5,276 nucleotides of DNA from Marmoricola sp. (GTDB taxonomy: Bacteria; Actinomycetota; Actinomycetes; Propionibacteriales; Nocardioidaceae): contig JASLCW010000363.1 in the NCBI GenBank assembly GCA_030151765.1, forward strand, positions 1-5,276, written 5' to 3'. Below the pieces are notes generated by a model. It was not told the origin of the DNA. It saw only the letters and a program-made list of their open reading frames with translations, and made no database searches. This document shows positions 1 to 5,276 of this stretch, piece by piece. The translations under genes and the position numbers were made by a program. Each line of letters starts with the position of its first letter. Position 1 is the stretch's first letter.

Positions 1-1
1 G

Positions 2-1129
2 GAGGCGTTCGCCGAGGCGGTGCGCGAGGCCGAGCGGCTGATCGCCAACCCCCCGTTCGAGATCAACGACCAGGAGCGGGCCGAGGGCTACGACTACCTG
101 GCCGGCTCGATCCGGTCGGCGGTCCAGATGGCCTTCGACTACGACCTCGAGCACCCGGTGCTGATCAACCCCACGCACCAGTACGCCCGGCAGGGACTCG
201 ACAACCCTGACGCGATCTACTTCAACGCCTATCTCGACGAGGGCGCGTCGTACCTGGTCAGCGGGACGCGGGGGAGCACCGCCGACCTCTCCTTCCAGGT
301 GATGGACGGCGGCTACAGCTCCGACGGAGCACCGAACACCGTCGCGGCCTTCGACGACCGGGAGCTGGACATCAAGGCCGACGGCTCCTTCGAATGGCGC
401 TTCGGCCCGGAGCTCGGGTTGAAGAAGGGCAGCACGCTCATCGTCCGCGAGGTGTACGACGACTGGAACGCGGAGCAGCGCGGCACCCTGCGGATCCAGC
501 GCCTCGACACCGCCGGCAGGCCGCGTCCCGCGCTCGATCCCGGCCGCGTCGCCAAGCGGTACGGCGTTGCCGCCAAGCTGCTCACCGGCCGGATCCACAC
601 CTGGTTCGCCTTCCCCGAGTGGTTCACCTACAAGGAGCCGGTCAACACGCTGACGGTTCCCAAGTCCACCCCGGGTGGCCTGGCGAGCCAGTTCTCCTCG
701 ATCGGTCACTACGACCTGACGGACGATCAGGCGATGATCGTGACCGTCCCGGTCTGCGAGGCGGCGCCGTACCAGGCGATCCAGATCGGCTCCCGCTGGT
801 ACATCTCGACCGACTACGAGCACCGGCAGACCTCGCTGAGCCGTTCCCAGTCGCACGCGGACGCCGACGGCAAGTTGCGCTACGTGATCAGCGAGCGCGA
901 TCCCGGTGTCGCGAACTGGCTGGAGGCCACCGGTCACCCACAGGGCGTGATGATGCTGCGCTGGCAGCGTCTCACCCGCGACCTGACCGAGGCCGACGGC
1001 CCGCAGGTCGAGGTGGTGCCCTTCGAGGAGGTCGCCGCCCGCGTCACCGGACAAGATGTGACACCCGATGAGTACGCCGCCCGAATCGAAGCCCGCCAGG
1101 TGGGCATTGCCAGAAGGATGATTTCGTGA
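2..1129 (+). CDS. DUF1214-like protein of unknown function (5' end outside window)
   Basis: The reading frame is open from the first bases of the window, so the true start lies upstream. A GTG at 20 is possible, but the codons before it (EAFAEAV) continue the same amphipathic helix, so it is probably internal. What is seen, numbering from that GTG: a DNPDAIYFNAYLD block (61-73) followed by YLVSGTRGS (78-86), a VREVYDDWNAE block (142-152), and near the C terminus DADGKLRYVISERDPG (281-296) leading into NWLEATGH (299-306). The last region resembles the DG...DPG.xNWL signature of DUF1214 proteins. No signal peptide or membrane segment is visible. At least 375 residues are encoded here, close to the 375 aa I recall for Rv3531c of M. 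tuberculosis. The stop overlaps the next start (GTGA), so the gene is cotranscribed with the SDR and sulfotransferase. No catalytic role can be assigned. A link to sterol or lipid catabolism is inferred from neighbours only. Confidence 0.8.
   Translation, partial: EAFAEAVREAERLIANPPFEINDQERAEGYDYLAGSIRSAVQMAFDYDLEHPVLINPTHQYARQGLDNPDAIYFNAYLDEGASYLVSGTRGSTADLSFQVMDGGYSSDGAPNTVAAFDDRELDIKADGSFEWRFGPELGLKKGSTLIVREVYDDWNAEQRGTLRIQRLDTAGRPRPALDPGRVAKRYGVAAKLLTGRIHTWFAFPEWFTYKEPVNTLTVPKSTPGGLASQFSSIGHYDLTDDQAMIVTVPVCEAAPYQAIQIGSRWYISTDYEHRQTSLSRSQSHADADGKLRYVISERDPGVANWLEATGHPQGVMMLRWQRLTRDLTEADGPQVEVVPFEEVAARVTGQDVTPDEYAARIEARQVGIARRMIS
1112..1118 (+). promoter_or_regulatory. Shine-Dalgarno for the SDR gene
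   Basis: AGAAGGA lies 7 nt before the GTG at 1126, inside the last codons of the upstream gene. It supports GTG as the start, giving the GTGA overlap and an N terminus that leads straight into the first Rossmann strand. Confidence 0.65.
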
Positions 1130-1917
1130 CCGTTCCGCTGCTGCAGGACAAAGTTGTCGTTCTCTCCGGGGTCGGCCCGGGTCTCGGCCGGGCGCTGGGG
1201 GAGGAGGCTGCCCTGATGGGTGCCGACCTCGTGCTCGCCAGCCGGACGCCCAAGCGCCTCGAGAAGATGGCGGAGGTGGTGCGCGAGCACGGCCGTCGGG
1301 CGCTCTGCGTGCCGACCGACATCAACGACGAGGAGGCGCGCAAGGGGCTGATCGACGCGGCGGTCGCCGAATTCGGGCGGATCGACTGCCTGATCAACAA
1401 TGCCTTCGGCATCCCGCCGATGGACCCGATCAGCACGCTCGACCTGGAGGGCCTCCGGGCCGCCCAGGAGACGAATGTCTTCGCGCCGTTGCGGCTGTCG
1501 GCGCTGGCCGCCGACGCGCTCGCCGCGAGCCAGGGCTCGATCATCAACATCAACTCCTGCGTGATCTACAGCAGCCAGCCGGAGTACTCGGGCTACAAGC
1601 TGAGCAAGGGCTCGCTGGCGCACCTGTCGTCGTCGCTGGCCACCGAGCTCGGCCCGCGCGGCATCCGGGTCAACTCGGTCGCGCCGTCGTACATCTATGA
1701 AGACGTCAACAAGGCCTATTTCGACTGGATCGCCTCGGAGAGCGGCCGTACCCACCAGGACGTCTACGACGAGAAGGCTGCGCCGACCGACCTCAAGCGC
1801 CTGGCCACCCCCGACGAGGTCGCTCGCGCGACCCTCTTCCTGGCCAGCGACCTGGCCAGCGCGGTGACCGGCCAGATCCTCAACGTCGATTGCGGGGAGT
1901 TCCATGCGGGAGCGTGA
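1126..1917 (+). CDS. SDR family NAD(P)-dependent oxidoreductase
   Basis: A 263-residue classical short-chain dehydrogenase/reductase, full length for the family. The Rossmann cofactor motif is SGVGPGLG (14-21), a Ser-for-Thr version of TGxxxGxG. NNA follows at 91-93, then the structural Asn117 (ETNVF), catalytic Ser144 (NINSC), and Tyr157 and Lys161 (YKLSK). Ser and Tyr are 13 residues apart, as expected. A GPRGIRVNSVAPS block (176-188) and a C-terminal VTGQILNVDCGE complete the fold. It should be a soluble cytosolic enzyme interconverting an alcohol and a ketone. Residue R40 after the second strand (LASRTPKRL) hints at NADPH but does not settle it. It is coupled to both neighbours (4-bp overlap before, 14-bp overlap after). 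Size and position match Rv3530c (260 aa, annotated as a possible oxidoreductase) in the mycobacterial cholesterol region, so a hydroxysteroid or lipid-alcohol substrate is plausible but inferred. Family assignment is firm; substrate is unknown. Confidence 0.94.
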   Translation: MTVPLLQDKVVVLSGVGPGLGRALGEEAALMGADLVLASRTPKRLEKMAEVVREHGRRALCVPTDINDEEARKGLIDAAVAEFGRIDCLINNAFGIPPMDPISTLDLEGLRAAQETNVFAPLRLSALAADALAASQGSIININSCVIYSSQPEYSGYKLSKGSLAHLSSSLATELGPRGIRVNSVAPSYIYEDVNKAYFDWIASESGRTHQDVYDEKAAPTDLKRLATPDEVARATLFLASDLASAVTGQILNVDCGEFHAGA

Positions 1918-3043
1918 GGACGTCGGCTCCTTCGACGACATCGTCGCGGCGGCCACCCGGACGACGGGCCTGTCGGATCTCGGCGAGGGCGACAACTTCC
2001 GGGAGGCATTCGAGATCCTGCTCGACGACCTGGCCTCGCCGGAGGCGGGACTGACTCCGGTCGGCAACTACTTCCAGCGTTCCCAGGTGAAGAGCGCGCT
2101 GGTCGGCCGGATGCTGACCCAACTCCGCTTCACCGAGCACCCTGAGCACACCGCGGTGGCGATCGAGCGGCCGATCTTCGTGCTCGGCCTGCCGCGGACG
2201 GGTACGACGGCGCTGCACCGCCTGCTCACCGCCGATCCGCGTCACCAGGGGCTCGAGCTCTGGCTGACCGAGTTCCCCCAGGTCCGTCCGCCGCGGGCCA
2301 CCTGGGAGAGCGACCCGATCTTCACGGCGATGCAGTCGGCCTTCTCCGAGCACCACATCGACAATCCCGAGTTCATGGGCATCCACTACATGGATGCGAC
2401 CTCGGTGGAGGAGTGCTGGCGGCTGCTCCGCCAGACCGGCAAGTCGCTGAGCTACGAGTCGCTGGCCCTGGTGCCGCAGTACTCGGAGTGGCTGGCCGAG
2501 CAGGACTGGACCGACGCCTACCAGAGGCACCGCGAGAACCTCCAGCTGATCGGGCTCAACGACGCCGACAAGCGCTGGGTGCTCAAGAACCCCTCGCACC
2601 TGGCCGCGCTCGATGCGCTGATGACGATCTACCCGGACGCGCTCATCGTGCGTACCTTCCGCGACCCGGTCACCTCGATCGCCTCCGCCTGCTCGTTGTC
2701 CGCCGAGGCCACCGCCGGCCACTCGACGACCTTCGTCGGGAAGGGGATCGGCCGTTCCCAGCTGGACATGCTGGCCCGCTCGGCGCGTGCCTTCAACGAG
2801 GCCCGTCCGAAGTACGACGAGAGCCAGTTCGTCGACGTGGACTATCGCGAATTCGTCGGGGATCCGGTCGGCACCACCCGCTCGATCTACGACCGCTTCG
2901 GCATCGAGTGGACTCCCGAGGTCGACGCCGCCGTACGGGCGATCGACGACGAGTCGCGCAAGGGCGGCAAGCGCCCGAGTCACCGCTACGACCTGGCCGA
3001 CTACGGCCTGACCGAAGACGAAGTCCGCGCCGCCTTCGAGTAG
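1904..3043 (+). CDS. Sulfotransferase-family protein (PAPS-binding)
   Basis: A 379-residue protein of the bacterial sulfotransferase family (Sulfotransf_3 type). The 5'-phosphosulfate-binding loop is GLPRTGTTALHRLL (95-108). WVLKNPSHL (225-233) and the 3'-phosphate-binding strand-loop RTFRDPVTSIAS (250-261) follow in the expected order. The tail has RYDLADYGL (361-369), typical of this subfamily. The family transfers sulfate from PAPS to hydroxyl groups of lipids or small molecules. The motifs look intact, so activity is plausible, but the acceptor cannot be read from sequence. No signal peptide or membrane helix is seen, so it should be cytosolic. The ATG at 1904 lies 14 bp inside the SDR gene, with GGGGAG at 1894-1899 as Shine-Dalgarno and 4 nt spacing; no better in-frame start is near. 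It matches Rv3529c (384 aa, from memory) in size and in position after the SDR. It is the last gene of the left operon. Confidence 0.92.
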   Translation: MREREDVGSFDDIVAAATRTTGLSDLGEGDNFREAFEILLDDLASPEAGLTPVGNYFQRSQVKSALVGRMLTQLRFTEHPEHTAVAIERPIFVLGLPRTGTTALHRLLTADPRHQGLELWLTEFPQVRPPRATWESDPIFTAMQSAFSEHHIDNPEFMGIHYMDATSVEECWRLLRQTGKSLSYESLALVPQYSEWLAEQDWTDAYQRHRENLQLIGLNDADKRWVLKNPSHLAALDALMTIYPDALIVRTFRDPVTSIASACSLSAEATAGHSTTFVGKGIGRSQLDMLARSARAFNEARPKYDESQFVDVDYREFVGDPVGTTRSIYDRFGIEWTPEVDAAVRAIDDESRKGGKRPSHRYDLADYGLTEDEVRAAFE

Positions 3044-3064
3044 CTACCGGTGGCCCCCGGTGTC

Positions 3065-3079
3065 TAGGCTGAGTTGAGA
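3065..3079 (+). promoter_or_regulatory. Candidate promoter for the tmsA-like operon
   Basis: TAGGCT at 3065-3070 fits the TAnnnT form of actinobacterial housekeeping-sigma -10 elements. A start of transcription near 3077 would give a leader of about 47 nt. No convincing -35 lies 16-19 bp upstream. A second reading uses TTGAGA (3074-3079) as the -35 and TGTACA (3097-3102) as the -10 with a 17-bp spacer; that -10 is poor. I prefer the first, with low confidence. Confidence 0.35.
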
Positions 3080-3088
3080 GATCGCTAC

Positions 3089-3105
3089 GGTTGATCTGTA
3101 CAACC
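3089..3105. repeat. Inverted repeat GGTTG-N7-CAACC
   Basis: Perfect 5-bp arms, GGTTG (3089-3093) and CAACC (3101-3105), are separated by 7 nt. It could be an operator for a dimeric regulator or a small leader hairpin ending 6 nt before the Shine-Dalgarno. The right arm overlaps the KstR-like site. Short arms mean chance cannot be excluded. Confidence 0.35.
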
Positions 3106-3112
3106 AGTTCGG
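3099..3112. promoter_or_regulatory. Possible KstR-type operator (TACAACCAGTTCGG)
   Basis: The KstR operator as I remember it is TnnAACnnGTTnnA. This site has the T, the full AACnnGTT core and the spacing; only the final A is replaced by G. KstR is a TetR-family repressor of sterol-catabolism genes in actinobacteria. The position, directly before the Shine-Dalgarno and downstream of the preferred -10, would suit repression by roadblock. The assignment is inferred from a short motif. Confidence 0.3.
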
Positions 3113-3116
3113 GAGG
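3112..3116 (+). promoter_or_regulatory. Shine-Dalgarno deciding the GTG start at 3124
   Basis: GGAGG sits 7 nt before GTG 3124. The longer frame from TTG at 3091 would place this site and the inverted repeat inside coding sequence, add an atypical ICTTSSGGGD leader and have no Shine-Dalgarno of its own, so GTG 3124 is preferred. Confidence 0.75.
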
Positions 3117-3123
3117 TGGAGAC

Positions 3124-4506
3124 GTGCTCGTCGGGTGGGAGAAGCACCGGCAGGCAGTGGGCAGACTCCAGGCGTCGTACGCGGCACTGCCCGCGGGCGC
3201 GCCGGTGCGGCTCGCGAAACGGACCTCCAACCTCTTCCGCCCGCGTGAGGCCTCCGCCGCCCCGGGCCTCGACGTCTCCGGTCTCGGCGGCGTCATCGAG
3301 ATCGACCCGGTGGCACTGACGGCCGATGTCCAGGGCGTCTGCACCTACGAGGACCTGGTCGCCGAGACGCTCGCCTTCGGCATGATCCCGTACGTCGTGC
3401 CGCAGCTGCGCACGATCACCCTCGGTGGCGCCGTGACCGGCATGGGCATCGAGTCGACCTCCTTCCGCAACGGCATGCCCCACGAGTCGGTCCTCGAGAT
3501 GGACATCTTCACCGGCGCCGGCGAGGTGGTCACCTGCTCGCGTTCGGGCGAGCACGCCGATCTCTTCTGGACCTTCCCCAATTCCTACGGCTCACTGGGC
3601 TATGCCACCCGGCTCAAGATCAAGCTGGAGCCGGTCCCGGGCTATGTCGCGCTGCGCCACGTCGCCTTCGACGACGCCCAGGCGCTGGTCGACGCGATCA
3701 CCGAGATCTGCGAGAAGCGGGAATGGTCGGGCCATCGCGTCGACGGTCTCGACGGCGTGGCCTTCGCGCCGGGGGAGTACTACCTGACGCTGGCCACCTT
3801 CACCGATCGGGCCGAGGACCTCGACGGCCGCCCGCAGAGGCCCAGCGACTACACCGGCATGGACATCTACTACCGGTCCATCCAGCAGCGCTGCACCGAC
3901 GTACTCACGATCAACGACTACATCTGGCGCTGGGACACCGACTGGTTCTGGTGCTCGGGCGCCTTCGGCGTCCAGGACCCGAAGATCCGGCGCTGGTGGC
4001 CGCGGCGCTGGAAGCGCTCGGACGTCTATCACAAGCTCGTCGCGCTCGACCGCCGCTTCTCCATCGCCGATCGCCTCGACAAGCGCGCCGGCCGGCCGCT
4101 GCGGGAGCGGGTCATCCAGGACATCGAGGTGCCCGTCGGGCGGCTGCCCGAGTTCCTCGACTGGTTCGACGCCGAGATCGGCATGCGTCCGGTCTGGCTG
4201 TGCCCGCTGATGTCCCACGACGCCTGGCCGACGTACCCCTTGCGGGCCGGCGAGGTCTACGTCAACGCCGGCTTCTGGGGCACGGTCCACGTCGGGCCCG
4301 ATGCCGTCAACGCGCCGCGGAATCGTCAGATCGAGGAACGCGTTCATGACCTCGACGGACACAAGTCCCTCTACTCGGAGGCCTTCTACGACAGGGAGAC
4401 CTTCGACGCGCTCTACAACGGGTCCAACCTGGCTTCGGTGAAGAAGCAGTACGACCCCGATGACCGATTGACCACTCTCTACGACAAGGCGGTGCGACGC
4501 CGATGA
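3124..4506 (+). CDS. tmsA: DHCR24-like FAD-binding oxidoreductase, putative TmsA/BfaA (10-methylene fatty acyl reductase)
   Basis: A 460-residue protein from GTG 3124. The N-terminal half is a VAO/PCMH-type FAD domain: GGVIEIDP (55-62), the flavin-binding block TITLGGAVTGMGIESTSF (97-114), then DLFWTFPNSYGSLGYATRL (146-164). These resemble human DHCR24 (sterol delta-24 reductase) closely, as does the C-terminal FYDRETFDALYNGS (421-434). No signal peptide or clear membrane helix is present, but residues 268-296 carry seven Trp, and 289-298 (RRWWPRRWKR) are strongly basic, which could hold the enzyme at the membrane. Its stop overlaps the start of a CFA-synthase-type methyltransferase (ATGA). 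That pairing defines the tms/bfa locus, where this enzyme reduces the 10-methylene group on a fatty acyl chain to 10-methyl using NADPH and FAD. Rv3719 is the counterpart I recall in M. tuberculosis. The alternative, a sterol reductase, is less likely given the partner gene. Family is certain, specific role probable. Confidence 0.85.
   Translation: MLVGWEKHRQAVGRLQASYAALPAGAPVRLAKRTSNLFRPREASAAPGLDVSGLGGVIEIDPVALTADVQGVCTYEDLVAETLAFGMIPYVVPQLRTITLGGAVTGMGIESTSFRNGMPHESVLEMDIFTGAGEVVTCSRSGEHADLFWTFPNSYGSLGYATRLKIKLEPVPGYVALRHVAFDDAQALVDAITEICEKREWSGHRVDGLDGVAFAPGEYYLTLATFTDRAEDLDGRPQRPSDYTGMDIYYRSIQQRCTDVLTINDYIWRWDTDWFWCSGAFGVQDPKIRRWWPRRWKRSDVYHKLVALDRRFSIADRLDKRAGRPLRERVIQDIEVPVGRLPEFLDWFDAEIGMRPVWLCPLMSHDAWPTYPLRAGEVYVNAGFWGTVHVGPDAVNAPRNRQIEERVHDLDGHKSLYSEAFYDRETFDALYNGSNLASVKKQYDPDDRLTTLYDKAVRRR
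4486..4492 (+). promoter_or_regulatory. Weak Shine-Dalgarno before the methyltransferase start
   Basis: AAGGCGG lies 10 nt before ATG 4503, within the last codons of the oxidoreductase. It is a poor match at a long spacing, which fits initiation mainly by reuse of ribosomes ending at TGA 4504-4506. Confidence 0.35.
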
Positions 4507-4519
4507 GTTTTTTCTCATC
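4502..4519 (+). promoter_or_regulatory. Hairpin enclosing the tmsB start codon
   Basis: GATGAG (4502-4507) and CTCATC (4514-4519) pair perfectly around a loop of six T. The stem contains both the ATG of the methyltransferase (4503-4505) and the TGA of the oxidoreductase (4504-4506). In mRNA it would mask the start codon until a ribosome translating the upstream gene opens it, favouring fixed stoichiometry of the two enzymes. The structure is read directly; the function is inferred. It is too short and too close to the coding start to be a terminator, and the T run lies in the loop rather than after the stem. Confidence 0.45.
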
Positions 4520-5276
4520 CACGCCGACGATTGCTGATGCCTTCAGCTCCCTGCTGGTGGGCGACCTTCCCTTCCGCTTCACGGCGTACGACGGCAGCCA
4601 CGCCGGACCGGTCGACGCCCCCTTCGGGCTCAACCTGCGCAACGAGCGCGGGCTCTCCTATCTGCTGACCGCTCCGGGCGACCTCGGCCTCGCGCGTGCC
4701 TATGTCATGGGTGACCTCGAGCTCGAAGGCGCCCACCCGGGCGACCCCTACACCGCCCTGATGGCGGTGAAGGGCAGCAGCGAGGGCCTGAAGTTCCGGG
4801 TGCCGTCGCCGCTCGAGGTGGTCAACCTGCTGCGCGCGGTGGGGATCAGCCACCTCAAGCCGCCGCCGGTGCCGACCCAGGAGCACCTGCCGCGGTGGCG
4901 GCGCGTGATGGAGGGCTTCATGCACTCGCCCGAGCGCGATGCCGAGGCGATCCACCATCACTACGACGTCTCCAACCGCTTCTACGAGATGGTGCTCGGT
5001 CCCTCGATGACCTACACCTGCGCCTGCTATCCGACCGAGGACGCGACGCTCGAGGAGGCTCAGGCGCACAAGTACGACCTGGTCTGCAAGAAGCTCGGGC
5101 TCCAGCCCGGACAGCGACTGCTCGACGTCGGCTGCGGCTGGGGCGGCATGGTCCGGCACGCGGTCAGGAACTACGGGGTGACCGCGCTCGGAGTGACGCT
5201 CTCGGCGCGGCAGGCCGAGTGGGCCCAGAACCGAATCAAGGAAGAGCGGCTCGACGACCGCGCCGAGGTACGCCAC
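4503..5276 (+). CDS. tmsB: Cyclopropane-fatty-acid-synthase-type SAM methyltransferase, putative TmsB/BfaB (3' end outside window)
   Basis: The frame stays open from ATG 4503 to the window end (258 codons). Residues 1-140 form the N-terminal extension seen in E. coli Cfa and TmsB-type enzymes, but not in the shorter mycolic acid CmaA/PcaA proteins; it includes LGLARAYVMGDLELEG (61-76). The core begins with IHHHYDVSNRFYEMVLG (150-166) and MTYTCACY (169-176). Cys173 aligns with the bicarbonate-binding Cys of Cfa and CmaA1. SAM motif I is LLDVGCGWGG (206-215), followed by GVTLSARQ (230-237), a family hallmark. The remaining active-site Glu, His and Tyr would lie beyond the window; a full length near 420 aa is expected (Rv3720, about 420 aa from memory). 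In the tms pathway it transfers a methyl group from SAM to C10 of an oleoyl chain in a membrane phospholipid, yielding the 10-methylene substrate of the upstream oxidoreductase. A true cyclopropane synthase is the main alternative; the adjacent FAD reductase argues for methylene/methyl branching. Confidence 0.88.
   Translation, partial: MSFFSSTPTIADAFSSLLVGDLPFRFTAYDGSHAGPVDAPFGLNLRNERGLSYLLTAPGDLGLARAYVMGDLELEGAHPGDPYTALMAVKGSSEGLKFRVPSPLEVVNLLRAVGISHLKPPPVPTQEHLPRWRRVMEGFMHSPERDAEAIHHHYDVSNRFYEMVLGPSMTYTCACYPTEDATLEEAQAHKYDLVCKKLGLQPGQRLLDVGCGWGGMVRHAVRNYGVTALGVTLSARQAEWAQNRIKEERLDDRAEVRH

Larger units (their letters stand above)
3044..3123 (+). other. Intergenic region between two operons
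   Basis: These 80 bp are the only non-coding gap in the window and are visibly richer in A/T than the flanking genes. Contents in order: a weak hairpin just after the TAG stop (ACCGG 3046-3050 with CCGGT 3057-3061), TAGGCT at 3065-3070, TTGAGA at 3074-3079, the GGTTG/CAACC repeat at 3089-3105, the KstR-like site at 3099-3112, and a Shine-Dalgarno at 3112-3116. The gap and these elements suggest that the oxidoreductase/methyltransferase pair has its own promoter. Confidence 0.7.

Noticed and set aside
934..2067. Long open frame on the - strand (377 codons) opposite the SDR gene
   Set aside because: It is antisense to genes with clear family motifs and composed mostly of Arg/Val/Ala/Gly repeats typical of G+C-rich antisense frames. 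No recognisable domain is present.
1880..2983. Long open frame on the - strand (367 codons) opposite the sulfotransferase
   Set aside because: The composition is low-complexity Arg/Leu/Val/Gly with no motif, and the + strand gene is certain.
3046..3061. Hairpin ACCGG-N6-CCGGT after the sulfotransferase stop, considered as a terminator
   Set aside because: The stem is only 5 bp and no T run follows. It may slow polymerase or be chance, but it cannot be called an intrinsic terminator.
3091..3123. Upstream TTG start that would extend the FAD oxidoreductase by 11 residues
   Set aside because: It would place the Shine-Dalgarno inside the gene, gives an atypical N terminus and has no ribosome binding site of its own. 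GTG 3124 fits better.
3592..4518. Open frame on the - strand opposite the oxidoreductase
   Set aside because: It is a shadow of the high-G+C third positions of the + strand gene, with no domain and no plausible ribosome binding site.
4515..5276. Open frame on the - strand at the right edge
   Set aside because: It is fully antisense to the Cfa-type methyltransferase, whose SAM motifs are clear on the + strand.
2..5276. Search for mobile elements, CRISPR repeats, tRNA genes or a defence system
   Set aside because: No direct-repeat arrays, transposase motifs, tRNA-like cloverleaf or nuclease/helicase signatures were seen. The window is metabolic throughout with uniform composition.

Overview
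This window is a densely packed, single-strand stretch of high-G+C DNA (about two thirds G+C by eye, with strong G/C preference at third codon positions). GTG starts, 4-bp stop/start overlaps and gene families typical of mycolata and Nocardioides-like bacteria point to an actinobacterium. A Nocardioidaceae-type host is a guess; the sequence does not fix the genus. All five genes read on the + strand, and two run off the window edges.

Left block (2-3043): three translationally coupled genes. First is the 3' part of a DUF1214-like protein of unknown role. It overlaps by 4 bp a classical short-chain dehydrogenase/reductase (SDR), which overlaps by 14 bp a PAPS-dependent sulfotransferase-family protein. 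Order, sizes and protein types match what I remember of the M. tuberculosis trio Rv3531c-Rv3530c-Rv3529c, which lies in the large cholesterol-catabolism (KstR) region. A role in sterol or other polycyclic lipid metabolism is therefore a reasonable inference, but not proven here.

Intergenic gap (3044-3123, 80 bp): the only real non-coding DNA in the window. It holds a weak hairpin after the sulfotransferase stop, a candidate -10 element (TAGGCT), a GGTTG...CAACC inverted repeat, an overlapping sequence close to the KstR operator consensus as I remember it, and a good Shine-Dalgarno before a GTG start.

Right block (3124-5276): a DHCR24-like, VAO-type FAD oxidoreductase overlaps by 4 bp the start of a cyclopropane-fatty-acid-synthase-type SAM methyltransferase that is cut by the window end. 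This pair is the signature of the tmsA/tmsB (also called bfaA/bfaB) locus for 10-methyl branched fatty acids such as tuberculostearic acid. TmsB methylates C10 of an oleoyl chain to give a 10-methylene intermediate, and TmsA reduces it to the 10-methyl product. The methyltransferase start codon sits inside a perfect 6-bp hairpin with a six-T loop, suggesting that its translation depends on ribosomes finishing the upstream gene.

I see no RNA genes, mobile elements, CRISPR arrays or large repeats. No wholly new system is evident. The most interesting points are the coupling hairpin, the KstR-like site upstream of a tms locus, and the uncharacterised sterol-associated trio.
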